Positions 16,544 to 25,901 are shown, counted from the stretch's first letter. The stretch: DNA of 64,000 bases from Phyllobacterium sp. 21LDTY02-6 (GCF_023554255.2 NZ_JAMJWD020000002.1:310001-374000), one strand, 5' to 3'. The notes: generated by a model not told the origin, from the letters alone. Program-made: numbers and translations.

Positions 16544-18442
16544 ATGGCCAGGATAGAACTCAACCTGTCGTCAACGTCCGAGAGGCCGGGGTGGATACCC
16601 GACGAGACTTCACATAGTGCCTATTGGAGGGATTTCGCCACAAGCTATACCTATACGACGGCGGTCAATCCGAACCCGGTTCGATCGGCCGAAGGCAGTT
16701 TCGATTCCGACGCGGGCGACACCGAGATCGGCCTTGTCGAGTTTCCTGAAACCCAGGTCGGCGAAGATCCCGACACGGGCGCTTCGGCGATCAGCATCGA
16801 CTGGCAGGACGACGACAGCGTCGATATCGCGCTGAACCGGGCCTGGAATACCATCAAGAACATCGAGATTTCGGAGTTCTCGGGCTCGGCGCTCAGGGTC
16901 TCCAACTTCGTCGATGCGTGGGTGCACCTGACTGGCGATGCCGACCGCGACATCGATATCGACGGTGTGAAGCGGGCCGAGGTGACGACCGGCGGCGGCG
17001 ATGACCATATCAGGCTCGGCATCGACAGCAATACGGGTGATTGGAGCAACGAGATACGCATCGACACCGGGGCGGGCGACGACTACGTCGATATCGTAAG
17101 CGCCCACCGGGATTATACCGGCGACGGCGAAGCCACTCGCGGATGGGCAAACGGCCACATATACACTGGCGCCGGTGATGATAACGTCGGCGCCAGTAAC
17201 TACGGCAGCTATGGCGACTTCACGATCGATGGCGGCGACGGCTCTGACGACCTCTCCGGCGGGAACGGCGATGATATCATCCTTGGCGGCGACGACACGC
17301 TGAACGGCAATGATGGCGAGCCTCACCATAATCATTTGAGGGGAGGCAATGGCGGCGATGACACGTTGATCGGCGGCCAATGGGCCATCAACCGGTTCAG
17401 CCTGGACGATGTCGGCCCGGGCGATCACGTCATCGGCGGCTATCTGACTGACACGTATTACGAAACGTTTCAATTTCCACCCTTCGATATCACTGCCGCT
17501 GGACAGGCTACCATTGTCAACGGAGCCACCCTGCAGTCGGTCGAGCTCATTGACCTTGCTTTCCACGAGGATGCCGGGGTGACGATCGCCGGTGACTTTT
17601 CGCTCGGAAGCGTCAATACGATCTCGATCGACAGGGAGGGCGGCAATGCTCCTCCGCCAGCCAGCTTCGACGTGGATGCCAGCAACGCCGTCGGCGTCAA
17701 TATCGAATTTGCAAGTTTTGATAGTCACGGCACCTTCCTCGGCGGCGGTGGAGACGACCGGATTGTCCTGATGCCAATCGACGGCAGGGATGTGCTCGAC
17801 GGCGGTGGCGGCACCGATGAATTGGAATTTGGGAGCATATATGCCCTCAATACCACGATTACGGGGAACGGTTCCTCGATCGATATCGACGGCGCCCGCG
17901 TCAGCAATATCGAGAGCATCAGCATTGACGGCACGGGGCAGGGCGACCACATCACTGTCTCCGGCGACCTGGCGGAATCCGGCCTTCGGACCATCGTCTA
18001 CTCCAGCCACGGCAGCGCCACATTCGATGCCGGCGCCTCGACCAATGCCAGCATCGGCTTCAATCTCACCGGCTCGGACGAGGCCGATACTCTTATTGGG
18101 GGAGCCGGCGACGATACCCTCGTCGGTTCGAACGGCGCCGACATTCTGACAGGCGGAGCCGGCGATGACAGGATCACCGGCAATGGCGGCGATGACCTCA
18201 CGGGCGGCATCGACCAATTCGTCTTCGCTTCCGGCAGCGGCAATGACAGCGTCGTCGGCTTTCAGGCGGGAAGCGGCGACGTCCTCGACATCGCCGATTA
18301 CGGATTCTCGGGCTTCGCACAGCTCGAGGCGGAAGGCAGGATCACCGTCACCGATGACTACACCCAGATTGCCTTGAGCGACGACGACTCTATCCAGGTC
18401 CACGAGACCGGGTTGACGGCCGAAGATTTCCTCTTTGCCTGA
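16544..18442 (+). CDS. RTX-type calcium-binding secreted protein
   Basis: 632-residue protein, start ATG 16544 after GGGAGGAGG. The N-terminal third is not RTX-like and has beta-helix character. Nonapeptide-like repeats occur at about 225-285 (GGDGSDDLSGGNGDDIILGG) and again near 510-560 (GGAGDDTLVGSNGADILTGG). The end, IDQFVFASGSGNDSVVGFQA then GDVLDIADYGF, is a type I secretion-type terminus. It is probably exported and calcium-stabilised. It is divergent from the other RTX gene and directly upstream of the TackOD1-GT2-HlyD operon, so a matrix or adhesion role connected with that polysaccharide system is possible but unproven. Confidence 0.83.
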   Translation: MARIELNLSSTSERPGWIPDETSHSAYWRDFATSYTYTTAVNPNPVRSAEGSFDSDAGDTEIGLVEFPETQVGEDPDTGASAISIDWQDDDSVDIALNRAWNTIKNIEISEFSGSALRVSNFVDAWVHLTGDADRDIDIDGVKRAEVTTGGGDDHIRLGIDSNTGDWSNEIRIDTGAGDDYVDIVSAHRDYTGDGEATRGWANGHIYTGAGDDNVGASNYGSYGDFTIDGGDGSDDLSGGNGDDIILGGDDTLNGNDGEPHHNHLRGGNGGDDTLIGGQWAINRFSLDDVGPGDHVIGGYLTDTYYETFQFPPFDITAAGQATIVNGATLQSVELIDLAFHEDAGVTIAGDFSLGSVNTISIDREGGNAPPPASFDVDASNAVGVNIEFASFDSHGTFLGGGGDDRIVLMPIDGRDVLDGGGGTDELEFGSIYALNTTITGNGSSIDIDGARVSNIESISIDGTGQGDHITVSGDLAESGLRTIVYSSHGSATFDAGASTNASIGFNLTGSDEADTLIGGAGDDTLVGSNGADILTGGAGDDRITGNGGDDLTGGIDQFVFASGSGNDSVVGFQAGSGDVLDIADYGFSGFAQLEAEGRITVTDDYTQIALSDDDSIQVHETGLTAEDFLFA

Positions 18443-18476
18443 CAAGAGTTGGACACAGCTGGCCCTGAACGAAGCA

Positions 18477-18509
18477 GCGGGGGAGTAGCTTTCCAGGCTT
18501 CTCCCCCGC
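18477..18509 (+). terminator. Hairpin after the RTX gene
   Basis: A perfect 9-bp inverted repeat, GCGGGGGAG and CTCCCCCGC, separated by 15 bases, lies 35 bases after the RTX stop codon. No T-run follows, so it may be a rho-independent-like or mRNA-stabilising hairpin. Confidence 0.45.
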
Positions 18510-18749
18510 GCCCTCGGCCGTTTGCTCATCTGGCATTTCAATCGCGCGATTTAACGATACCCAAGCATCATCAATAGCGTAATGACTAATTACTACAGTC
18601 GATGCACAAATATATTGACTCTGCCACATGCCGCTTGACACAGACTTTGAGCGGGCGCTTATTTATTCAAGGTAGTTGAGTAAGAATAATTTCGCTTATA
18701 CATCATATTATACTTTCCTTTGGCTCGCCAAAGCATAAAAAGGTGTGTC
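18510..18749 (+). promoter_or_regulatory. AT-rich leader of the TackOD1 operon
   Basis: 240 bases between the hairpin and the TackOD1 start, with no gene. A possible promoter is TTGACA at 18635-18640 with TTATTT at 18659-18664 (18-base spacing). A second AT-rich stretch at 18690-18715 is close to the start codon. The transcription start is not determined. Confidence 0.35.
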
Positions 18750-20147
18750 GTGTCGAACAGCAACATATCCCTGCTGGAAAATACTGCGCCGCAGGACAGC
18801 CGGCCGCTCACAGAACCTCATCCGGTCGTGGACCGATGCCAGTCGATATGGCAGCAATTCAATCTGCGTACGCCTCGGGTAGCAGCCTATCCCGATACGG
18901 TCATCCCTCATTCGCGCTACCTCCGGGATGTGTTCTCGGTCGTCGACAATGGTGACATCGATGCGATTCTGCTGACCAGTGAGCGGCAGTCGTCCAGCCT
19001 TGAGAAGTTTCGAAGCGCACGGGGCTTGTTTCTTGTGCCGGTGGTGAATGTTTCCGGCAAGCCGTGCCTGGCTGCTGACGTGGACTTCAACCTGGCCAGT
19101 CCCAAATCATGGGTCCAAACCGCCAGTTGCCTCAGCAGATACCGGGACCAGCGAGCCCGGCTATCGAGCAGGTTTCAGTCGCCTACCACACCAGCAGTGC
19201 GGATGCTGGCCTATCTTTTCGTCTCCGGGGAAGATTTTGTGCCGATCAGGCAGCCGAACTCGCCCTATTATTACGTCTACAGAGGCTTCTCGAATACAGC
19301 CTCTGCGACGATGGTGGCCGAAGCGCTTGCCAACAAGGGTTGGCTCGAGCGCAACTTCTTCGACCGATACTACAAGTGCGATGGATGCCAGTCCCATCGC
19401 CTGACGGTAAGGGAGGAATGTCCGACCTGCCAATCGCCGCAACTATCGGAAGCGGATCTGATCCATCACTATAGCTGCGCCCAGCTCAGTCCCGAGGCGG
19501 GCTTCCGTCGCGGAACGGCGCTCATATGCCCCAAATGCAGCCAGCAACTGCGCCATTACGGCAAGGATTACGACAAGCCGGGCCATGTTCAGCTATGCGG
19601 CCGGTGCAGTAACACCACTTCCGAGCCTTCCATCGGTTTTCTCTGCCAGGATTGCGGGATGCATGTCGGCGGAGACGCGGTCAGCATATCGGACGTCTTC
19701 TCCTATTCCCTGTCGCATCAGGCCAACATTCTGCTTGCCAATGATAGCGAGGACGCAAATCGGTTTCCGATTGCACAGATGCGTTATCTTCCGGAGGAAC
19801 TGCAGAGGCGGATCACCGAGCTTGCTTCCCTGAGCGGACCTGCCGCGGATTTCATGCTGGTGGAGGTGCAATATGGCAGCCGCGAACAGGTGCTGAAGGC
19901 TCGCGGCGAGATCAATCTCATTTCGATGCGCAAGCTGCTTGCGGACAATCTCCAGGGCGTCCTTGGCGACGTGGCATCCGTCTATTCCTCGCCGGAGCGG
20001 GAATATGTGCTGTTTCCGGGGCGCGACGTCGCCGGCTTCACTGCCTATTTGCGCGAGGCCCTCGACCATGCCGAATCCGTTCTGTCGGACAAGTTGAACC
20101 CCACATTGCTCGTCCTGTGGGGCACACGAGAAGACGCGCTGCCGTGA
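18750..20147 (+). CDS. TackOD1-type zinc-ribbon protein with degenerate flanking signalling domains
   Basis: 465-residue predicted cytoplasmic protein from a GTG at 18750, with AAAAGG seven bases upstream; the frame is open from 18720. The middle carries paired cysteines at 210/213, 224/227, 260/263, 283/286 and 299/302 plus Cys243 in HHYSC, a zinc-binding array with the pattern of the TackOD1 output domain (named from thaumarchaeal signalling proteins). Residues 40-115 resemble a degenerate receiver. Residues 366-445 may follow the order of strands in a GGDEF domain, with SPEREYVLFPG where GGDEF would lie, so no cyclase activity is expected. The stop overlaps the GT2 start (GTGA). I infer a regulator or scaffold of the synthase; no function is established. 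Confidence 0.75.
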   Translation: MSNSNISLLENTAPQDSRPLTEPHPVVDRCQSIWQQFNLRTPRVAAYPDTVIPHSRYLRDVFSVVDNGDIDAILLTSERQSSSLEKFRSARGLFLVPVVNVSGKPCLAADVDFNLASPKSWVQTASCLSRYRDQRARLSSRFQSPTTPAVRMLAYLFVSGEDFVPIRQPNSPYYYVYRGFSNTASATMVAEALANKGWLERNFFDRYYKCDGCQSHRLTVREECPTCQSPQLSEADLIHHYSCAQLSPEAGFRRGTALICPKCSQQLRHYGKDYDKPGHVQLCGRCSNTTSEPSIGFLCQDCGMHVGGDAVSISDVFSYSLSHQANILLANDSEDANRFPIAQMRYLPEELQRRITELASLSGPAADFMLVEVQYGSREQVLKARGEINLISMRKLLADNLQGVLGDVASVYSSPEREYVLFPGRDVAGFTAYLREALDHAESVLSDKLNPTLLVLWGTREDALP

Positions 20148-21415
20148 ACGACCTTGAATTCGGCCTGTCGTTTCTACTTGCCCAAACCGGATCGAGCCTG
20201 GCCACCGTCTTTTGGTATACGCTGATATTCGACATCCCGAGATATGTCGTGCCGTTTGTGATTGCCGCGGTGAGCCTGCGACGTCTCGATAACGGCACTG
20301 GCACCCCTGCCCGTTGCAAATCACCCAGCGTCAGCGTCGTGCTTATCGGCCATAACGAAGCCGACTCGATCGGGGCATGCGTAAACTCCCTGATGGAGCA
20401 GTCGTTTCTCGACTTCGAGATCGTCATCGTCAGCGACGGCTCGACGGACGGAATGAACAGGATCGCCAGGGAAATGGTCAAGAATGGCCTCGGAACCTGC
20501 ATTCTCTCTACGGGAATCCGCGGCGGCAAAGCGAGCGGGACCAACCTCGCCTGCGAGGTTGCCCGCGGTGACATCATCATCAATATCGACTGCGACTGTT
20601 CGTTCGATCGTTTCGCCATCGAACGTCTGCTCGAACCCTTCGCCGACGGGCGCATCGGAGCAGCCTGCGGCGACATCGCGCCACGCAATGCGGAGGTCAG
20701 TCTCGTCACTCAGTTTCAGGAAATCGAGTATCTGGAATCCATCTCGGTCGGAAAGCGTTTCAGCGCGGCGATAGGCCAGATAACATGCGCATCCGGCGCC
20801 TTCAGCGCCTTTCGCAGGACGGCGCTCGACGAGGTTGGCGGGCTGGATGTCGGTGGCGGCGAGGACCTCGATGTGACGCTGCGGTTGCGCAGGGCCGGCT
20901 GGCGCATCGGGTATGTTCCGGGTGCCGTGTGTTATACGGACGTGCCGGCGACCTTCTACGCCTATATCAGGCAGCGGCTGCGCTGGGAGCGCGATGCGGT
21001 CTGGATACGCTTCAGGAAACACCGGCGGCTGCTCAATCCGTTCGACCGCAGGTTCAGCGCGGCTGAAGCCTTTCACCAGTGCGATTTTCTCGCCTTCAGC
21101 GTCGCCAGCGCGGTGATTTTCCCCATCTACATGGCCTGGCTCGTAATCAATTTTGGCACGCTTGCCATTCCGATACTGATTGCGATGCAGATCGCGCTGC
21201 TGGTTCTGGACGCGTTCATGCTCGCCTTGGCTTGCTGGACCACGGGCCGCGCCAGTTTCTGGCGCAATCTGCTGTTCCTCCCGGGTTATTCGATCTTCAT
21301 GTCCTACGGCATGCGATCGGTTCGCTTGCTGGCCTATATCGACGAGTGGTTTTTCCTCGGCTCGCATCGCGACAATTATACGCCGGAAAAGGTGCGCCAA
21401 GTGCGTGCATGGTAA
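20144..21415 (+). CDS. Processive membrane GT2 polysaccharide synthase
   Basis: 423-residue GT2 with the full set of processive synthase residues: Asp98 in VSDGSTDG, DCD 149-151, GGED at 238-241 and QRLRW 277-281 (QxxRW). A membrane segment precedes the catalytic domain (about 20-45) and several follow it (about 315-365 and 375-395). This layout matches PgaC/IcaA, hyaluronan synthase and Alg8-type enzymes, which polymerise a sugar and extrude the chain through the inner membrane. Its start overlaps the TackOD1 stop, and an HlyD/Alg44-like gene follows after 12 bases. The polymer is unknown. No PilZ domain is present. Confidence 0.85.
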   Translation: MNDLEFGLSFLLAQTGSSLATVFWYTLIFDIPRYVVPFVIAAVSLRRLDNGTGTPARCKSPSVSVVLIGHNEADSIGACVNSLMEQSFLDFEIVIVSDGSTDGMNRIAREMVKNGLGTCILSTGIRGGKASGTNLACEVARGDIIINIDCDCSFDRFAIERLLEPFADGRIGAACGDIAPRNAEVSLVTQFQEIEYLESISVGKRFSAAIGQITCASGAFSAFRRTALDEVGGLDVGGGEDLDVTLRLRRAGWRIGYVPGAVCYTDVPATFYAYIRQRLRWERDAVWIRFRKHRRLLNPFDRRFSAAEAFHQCDFLAFSVASAVIFPIYMAWLVINFGTLAIPILIAMQIALLVLDAFMLALACWTTGRASFWRNLLFLPGYSIFMSYGMRSVRLLAYIDEWFFLGSHRDNYTPEKVRQVRAW

Positions 21416-21427
21416 GGGGGTGAAACG

Positions 21428-22438
21428 ATGAAGTATATCCGCAAGCGCCTGCGCATCGACAATCTGGATCGGCAGCAACGAAAGGGATCGGGCCGGCTGA
21501 GCAGGTCGATCTATCTTCTCATTCTGGGCGTGCTGGTGCTTTCGCTCGCAAACTATCTTGTCGGCGGCATGTTCATCCTGTCCGCCGATGGAATTGTACT
21601 GGCGGAGCGGTACATCGTATCCGCCGGCTATCCTGCCACCGTCGACAGGGTGCTGGTGAGCGAGGGCGATACCGTGCCGGAGGGGACGCCGCTGCTCGAA
21701 CTTACCTCGTTCGACATGGTGAAGGAGATCGCCGAACTTTCGGTACGTACGAGCGAGCTTGCGGTTCGGGCCGGCGAACTGCAGGGAAAGCTGGCGATGA
21801 ACCAGGCCTTGTTGCCGCTGGCGGAGCGCTCGGCACGTGAAAGCAATGATGCGATCCTGCGTCTCGATCGGGTATCGACGCGGGGACTTGTGCTCGCAAA
21901 CCGCAGGGATGAAGCTTTGACCGCCAATTACCGGGCTGCAGAACGATACGCCCAGCTTCAAGCCGAGTCGCAAGTCACCGCAAAGGAGCTTCTGGTCGTC
22001 GAAACCTCGCAGCAGATAGCGTCCGACGCGGTTCGCAAGATGAAGGCGATCTATGGCGATGGCAGGATAGTCGCCGCGGTGACGGGCGTCGTAGGTTCCA
22101 AGATCCCTGTGCCGGGCCAGGTCGTGCGTCTCGGCGATGAAATGCTGCAGATCAATGGAGGAAAGGCCTATTTGTTCGCCTATCTGCCTGACGAGTATCT
22201 GTTTCCGCTTACCAAAGGCACAAGAATCGAGGTGCATGGCGGTAGCGACCGTTCGACCGGAACCGTGGAAAGAGTGCTGCCGATCGCCGATGCCCTTCCA
22301 GCGGAGTTTCAGAACCTGCTGCGGCCGCGCGACCGATCCCGGCTGATCCGGATCGCGTTGCCGGAAGACCATCCCTTTGCCGTAACCCAGAAAGTCGTCA
22401 TCAGGGGTTGCGTCTTCGGCTGGTGCTGGGTGCGATAG
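21428..22438 (+). CDS. HlyD/Alg44-like periplasmic membrane fusion protein
   Basis: 336 residues: short basic cytoplasmic tail, one membrane segment (about 28-51), a lipoyl-like half motif around 64-92 (DRVLVSEGDTVPEGTPLLEL), a helical hairpin region (about 97-205), and a second barrel-sandwich and beta-barrel part with GVVGSKIPVPGQVVRLGDEM. It ends in a cysteine-containing tail GCVFGWCWVR. This is the shape of HlyD-family adaptors and of the periplasmic part of Alg44. The N-terminal PilZ domain of Alg44 is absent. AAGGGGG precedes the ATG. It likely links the inner-membrane synthase to export across the periplasm; no outer-membrane porin gene is adjacent. Confidence 0.82.
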   Translation: MKYIRKRLRIDNLDRQQRKGSGRLSRSIYLLILGVLVLSLANYLVGGMFILSADGIVLAERYIVSAGYPATVDRVLVSEGDTVPEGTPLLELTSFDMVKEIAELSVRTSELAVRAGELQGKLAMNQALLPLAERSARESNDAILRLDRVSTRGLVLANRRDEALTANYRAAERYAQLQAESQVTAKELLVVETSQQIASDAVRKMKAIYGDGRIVAAVTGVVGSKIPVPGQVVRLGDEMLQINGGKAYLFAYLPDEYLFPLTKGTRIEVHGGSDRSTGTVERVLPIADALPAEFQNLLRPRDRSRLIRIALPEDHPFAVTQKVVIRGCVFGWCWVR

Positions 22439-22448
22439 CGGGCCGGCG

Positions 22449-23144
22449 TCAGGAATCGGCCTCCCGCAACCGGTAGCCGACACCCGTCTCGGTGAGGATA
22501 TATTGCGGCTGGTCCGGATATTTCTCGATCTTCTGCCGCAACTGCCGGACATAGACGCGCAGATATTGCACATCGGTCGAGCCGCCCCAGACCTGCGCCA
22601 GCAGGAACCGGTGGGTGAGCGCCTTGCCGGCGTGCTGGACCAATACCCGCAGGATGTCATATTCCTTGGGGGAAAGCTTGACTTCCTTGCCATCGACCCT
22701 GACGATCCGCTTGACGAGATCCACCGCGAGGCCACCGGCCTCGAAGATCGGCTTTTCGCCCTGCTGCTGGAGCCGGTGCCGCAGCGCAACCCGTATCCGC
22801 GCTGCCAGTTCGTTCATGCCGAAAGGCTTGGTCACGTAATCATCGGCGCCCATCTCCAGGGCTGCGACGATGCCTTTTTCGTCGGTCCGGCTCGAAAGAA
22901 TGATGATCGGAACGCCGAGTTCCTCCTCACGCCACGAGGCGAGCAGTTCCTGCCCGGAAATATCGGGCAGGCCGAGATCGAGAAGAATGAGGTCGGGCTT
23001 GGCGGAGCGGACCGCCTCCTTGGCCTCTGCACCATTCGCGGCCTGCACCACGACATATTCCTGCGCCGAAAGCCCGACGGTCAGCAGTCGTCTTATCGGA
23101 GGTTCGTCATCGACGACCAGTATCTTCACAGCGCTATTCGTCAT
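22449..23144 (-). CDS. kdpE: KdpE response regulator
   Basis: 231-residue OmpR/PhoB-type regulator of the kdp operon. The receiver has acidic residues in VDDEPP (about 11-16) and the phosphorylated aspartate in LILLDLGLPD (about 50-54). The C-terminal winged helix ends in YILTETGVGYRLRE. The ATG at 23144 overlaps the kdpD stop (ATGA), so I prefer it to a longer start inside kdpD. Phosphorylated by KdpD, it activates kdpFABC at low potassium or osmotic stress. It is convergent with the HlyD-like gene, 10 bases away. Confidence 0.95.
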   Translation of the reverse strand: MTNSAVKILVVDDEPPIRRLLTVGLSAQEYVVVQAANGAEAKEAVRSAKPDLILLDLGLPDISGQELLASWREEELGVPIIILSSRTDEKGIVAALEMGADDYVTKPFGMNELAARIRVALRHRLQQQGEKPIFEAGGLAVDLVKRIVRVDGKEVKLSPKEYDILRVLVQHAGKALTHRFLLAQVWGGSTDVQYLRVYVRQLRQKIEKYPDQPQYILTETGVGYRLREADS

Positions 23145-25849
23145 GAAACATGTTCCACTTCGTTCCAATCCGGCGAAACCGGCAGCTTGATCGTAAAGAC
23201 CGTGCCGCGGCCACCCGGCCGTCTGGTCGCGGCGATCGTCCCGTTCATCGCCTCTATGAAGCCGCGGGCGATCGCAAGGCCAAGGCCCGTGCCGGCGGTG
23301 ACGCGGTCACCCTTGTCGACGCGATAGAACATGTCGAAAACGCGCTCAAGATCGGCCTGCGGTATGCCCTTGCCTTCATCGAGGATCTGCAGCGTCACAT
23401 GCTCCCTGTCCTCGGACGCCTGAATGCGGATCGTCGTGCCCGCAGGGGAATATTTCGCGGCATTGTCGAGGAGATTGAACAGGACCTGTTCGAGCAGGAC
23501 CGGATCGATGTTCACCATCGGAAGATCCTGCGGCAGGACAACCTCCAGTTCATGCCGGGACGTGATCTTTCTGGCGCGGTTCAAGGTCGAGCCGATCACG
23601 TCGCCCGGATAGTGCAGTGCCAGATTTGGCCGCATCGCTCCGGATTCGATCCTCGTCATGTCGAGGAGATTGGCGATGAACCGATTCAATCTCTCGGATT
23701 CGTCTATCACCGTGGTGATCAGTTCCGCCTTCGCCTCACGCGAGAGATCCCCATCGAAATCCTTGAGCGTACCCGCCGCGCCAAGCACTGCGGCCAGCGG
23801 AGTCTTCAGGTCATGCGAAATCGAAGTGAGCAGCGCAGACCTCAAACGGTCCGATTCCGCGGCGAGCTTGGCCCGGTCCGCCTCGGCCGCGAGTTCCGTG
23901 CGCTCGATGGCCACGGCCGCCTGATCGGCCAGGGCGTCGAGCAGCCGCTGCTGGTCCGGCGTCAGCAATGGTCCGTTACGGTCACTGTCGAGGCCGATGA
24001 CACCCACCGCCCCGCGCCCGGTGCGCAGCGGGATATAAAGCCTTTTTGCGCCCGGCAGCGTATCGGCGCCCCTGCCTGCCGGCCTGTCATGTTCCCAGGC
24101 CCAGCGCGCAGCGGCGATGTCGGCATCGTCCAAAGTATCATCGGGAGGATAGCCCGCGCGCACCGCGATGGTGCCGTCTTCGGGCAGAAGCAGCACCACG
24201 CGCAATTTCAGCATCGAGGCGATCTGGAAGGCCGTCGCCCATAGAACATCGTCCAGAACGCCCGTTCCGGCCAGTTTCCGGCTGAACTGGTAGAGGTCTT
24301 CCGTCGTCCTCGCGCGTTGCCTTGCCGCCGCTGCCTGGCGTTGGACCCGCGCCGCGAGATTGCTGGCGATCACGGCGACACCGAAGAAGAAACCAAGGGC
24401 GATCACGCTCTCCGGATCGCCGATGTCGAGTGTATAGAGCGGCTGGAGAAAGAAGAAGTTGAACAGCAAGGCGCCAAGTACCGACGCAAACAAGGCCGGC
24501 CACAGGCCGGCAAGCACTGCCGTGGTGAAGACGGCCATCAGGAAGACGAGCGCGATGTTGCGCACGTCCAGTATGCGTGAGAGCAACAGGCCGAACAGCA
24601 GCGCGCCGAGGGCGGTGCCTGCCGCCAGGGCGTAGGAGGAGAGCTTCATGCTGGCATTGAGCGGCGCTGCGGCCGCCGTCCCAGGCCTTGCCGCATGGTC
24701 GGCATCATTGGCCGAGATCAGGTGGACGCTGATATCGCCGGCGACGCGCACCAGGTCATGCGAGACGGAACCCATGAGGAATTCGCGCCAGCGCGGCTTT
24801 TCCGACTTGCCCGCGACGATGTGGGTGACATTGTTGTCGCGCGCATAACGGGCAATTTCCTCGGCTGCATTCTTGCCGAGCAATGTCACCGCCTCGCCGC
24901 CCAATTGCTCCGCAAGGCGCAGGCAGGATGCTATGGCATCCACCGACCCTTCCGACGGCGCGCGGAAGCCTTCCATGTCCACATGGACGGCGACCCAGGG
25001 AGCGCGCAACCGGTCGGCAAAGCGCCGGCCGTACCGGACCAGCGATGCGCTGGAAGCGTGCTCGTCCACGCAGATGAGGACCCTGTCGCCGGCTGCCCAT
25101 GGCCCGGATATGGCATTGGCCTGCATATGGGTGAGCAATTGCTCGTCGACGCGCTGTGCCGTGCGCCGCAATGCCAGTTCGCGCAGGGCGGTAAGATTGC
25201 CGGGCGAGAAGTAATTATCTATGGCGCGCTTGGCATTGGACGGGACATAGACCTTGCCCTCATGCAATCTCTTGATCAGGTCCGCCGGCGTCAGATCGAC
25301 TACTTCCACTTCGTCGGCGCGATCGATGATCGTGTCCGGCACCGTTTCCCTCACCCGAACGCCCGTGATCTGTTCCACCACATCGCCGAGGCTCTCGACG
25401 TGCTGTATGTTGACCGTGGAATAGACGTCGATACCGCGCGCCAAGAGTTCCTCGACGTCGAGGTATCGCTTCGGGTGGCGGCTGCCGGGCGCATTGGTAT
25501 GGGCGAGTTCATCGACAAGCACCAGTGACGGTCGCCTCGCGATGATGCCGTCGAGGTCCATTTCCTCGAAACGATGCCCCTTGTAGAGGATCGGAGCGCG
25601 TCCCACGATCTCGAAGCCGCTCAGAAGCTGCGCGGTCTCCTTCCTGCCATGGGTTTCCACAACTCCAATGACGACATCGCGCCCCTCGGCCAGAGCGGAC
25701 TTGCCTTCCGTCAGCATCTCGTAGGTCTTGCCGACACCGGGCGCCGCGCCGAGGAATATTTTCAGCCGTCCCCGCCCCTCGCTGCCTGCATTTTGCAGCA
25801 AGGCGTCGGGCTTCGGCCTACGATCCATCTGATGGCTTTGTTCTGGCAT
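23141..25849 (-). CDS. kdpD: KdpD sensor histidine kinase
   Basis: 902-residue membrane kinase with the standard order of domains: N-terminal KdpD domain with Walker A-like GAAPGVGKTYEML (about 33-45) and LVDELAHTNAPGSRHPKRY, a universal-stress-like domain with VAGKSEKPRWREFLMGS, a four-helix membrane DUF4118 segment (about 405-500), a GAF-like region, the His phosphorylation site SISHDLKTPLAAVLG and the ATPase motifs NAAKYSP and GTGLGLAIARGF. It senses potassium limitation and phosphorylates KdpE. It follows kdpC by 52 bases in the same operon. Confidence 0.96.
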   Translation of the reverse strand: MPEQSHQMDRRPKPDALLQNAGSEGRGRLKIFLGAAPGVGKTYEMLTEGKSALAEGRDVVIGVVETHGRKETAQLLSGFEIVGRAPILYKGHRFEEMDLDGIIARRPSLVLVDELAHTNAPGSRHPKRYLDVEELLARGIDVYSTVNIQHVESLGDVVEQITGVRVRETVPDTIIDRADEVEVVDLTPADLIKRLHEGKVYVPSNAKRAIDNYFSPGNLTALRELALRRTAQRVDEQLLTHMQANAISGPWAAGDRVLICVDEHASSASLVRYGRRFADRLRAPWVAVHVDMEGFRAPSEGSVDAIASCLRLAEQLGGEAVTLLGKNAAEEIARYARDNNVTHIVAGKSEKPRWREFLMGSVSHDLVRVAGDISVHLISANDADHAARPGTAAAAPLNASMKLSSYALAAGTALGALLFGLLLSRILDVRNIALVFLMAVFTTAVLAGLWPALFASVLGALLFNFFFLQPLYTLDIGDPESVIALGFFFGVAVIASNLAARVQRQAAAARQRARTTEDLYQFSRKLAGTGVLDDVLWATAFQIASMLKLRVVLLLPEDGTIAVRAGYPPDDTLDDADIAAARWAWEHDRPAGRGADTLPGAKRLYIPLRTGRGAVGVIGLDSDRNGPLLTPDQQRLLDALADQAAVAIERTELAAEADRAKLAAESDRLRSALLTSISHDLKTPLAAVLGAAGTLKDFDGDLSREAKAELITTVIDESERLNRFIANLLDMTRIESGAMRPNLALHYPGDVIGSTLNRARKITSRHELEVVLPQDLPMVNIDPVLLEQVLFNLLDNAAKYSPAGTTIRIQASEDREHVTLQILDEGKGIPQADLERVFDMFYRVDKGDRVTAGTGLGLAIARGFIEAMNGTIAATRRPGGRGTVFTIKLPVSPDWNEVEHVS

Positions 25850-25901
25850 CGAAAACTTTCAAATGGCCGCACACTGCACCGACCATATACCAGCCGATGG
25901 C

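Noticed and set aside
16610-18541. 643-codon minus-strand frame opposite the second RTX gene
   Set aside because: Mirror of the GGxGxD repeat codons; no ribosome site and no family resemblance.
21428-22438. HlyD-like gene as part of a type I secretion system for the RTX proteins
   Set aside because: It has no adjacent ABC exporter or TolC gene and is coupled to a GT2 synthase; the Alg44-like reading is better, though not proven.
20321-22789. 822-codon open frame on the minus strand
   Set aside because: It is antisense to the TackOD1, GT2, HlyD and kdpE region, low in protein character and rich in Arg/His/Pro. It is a shadow of high-GC coding sequence.
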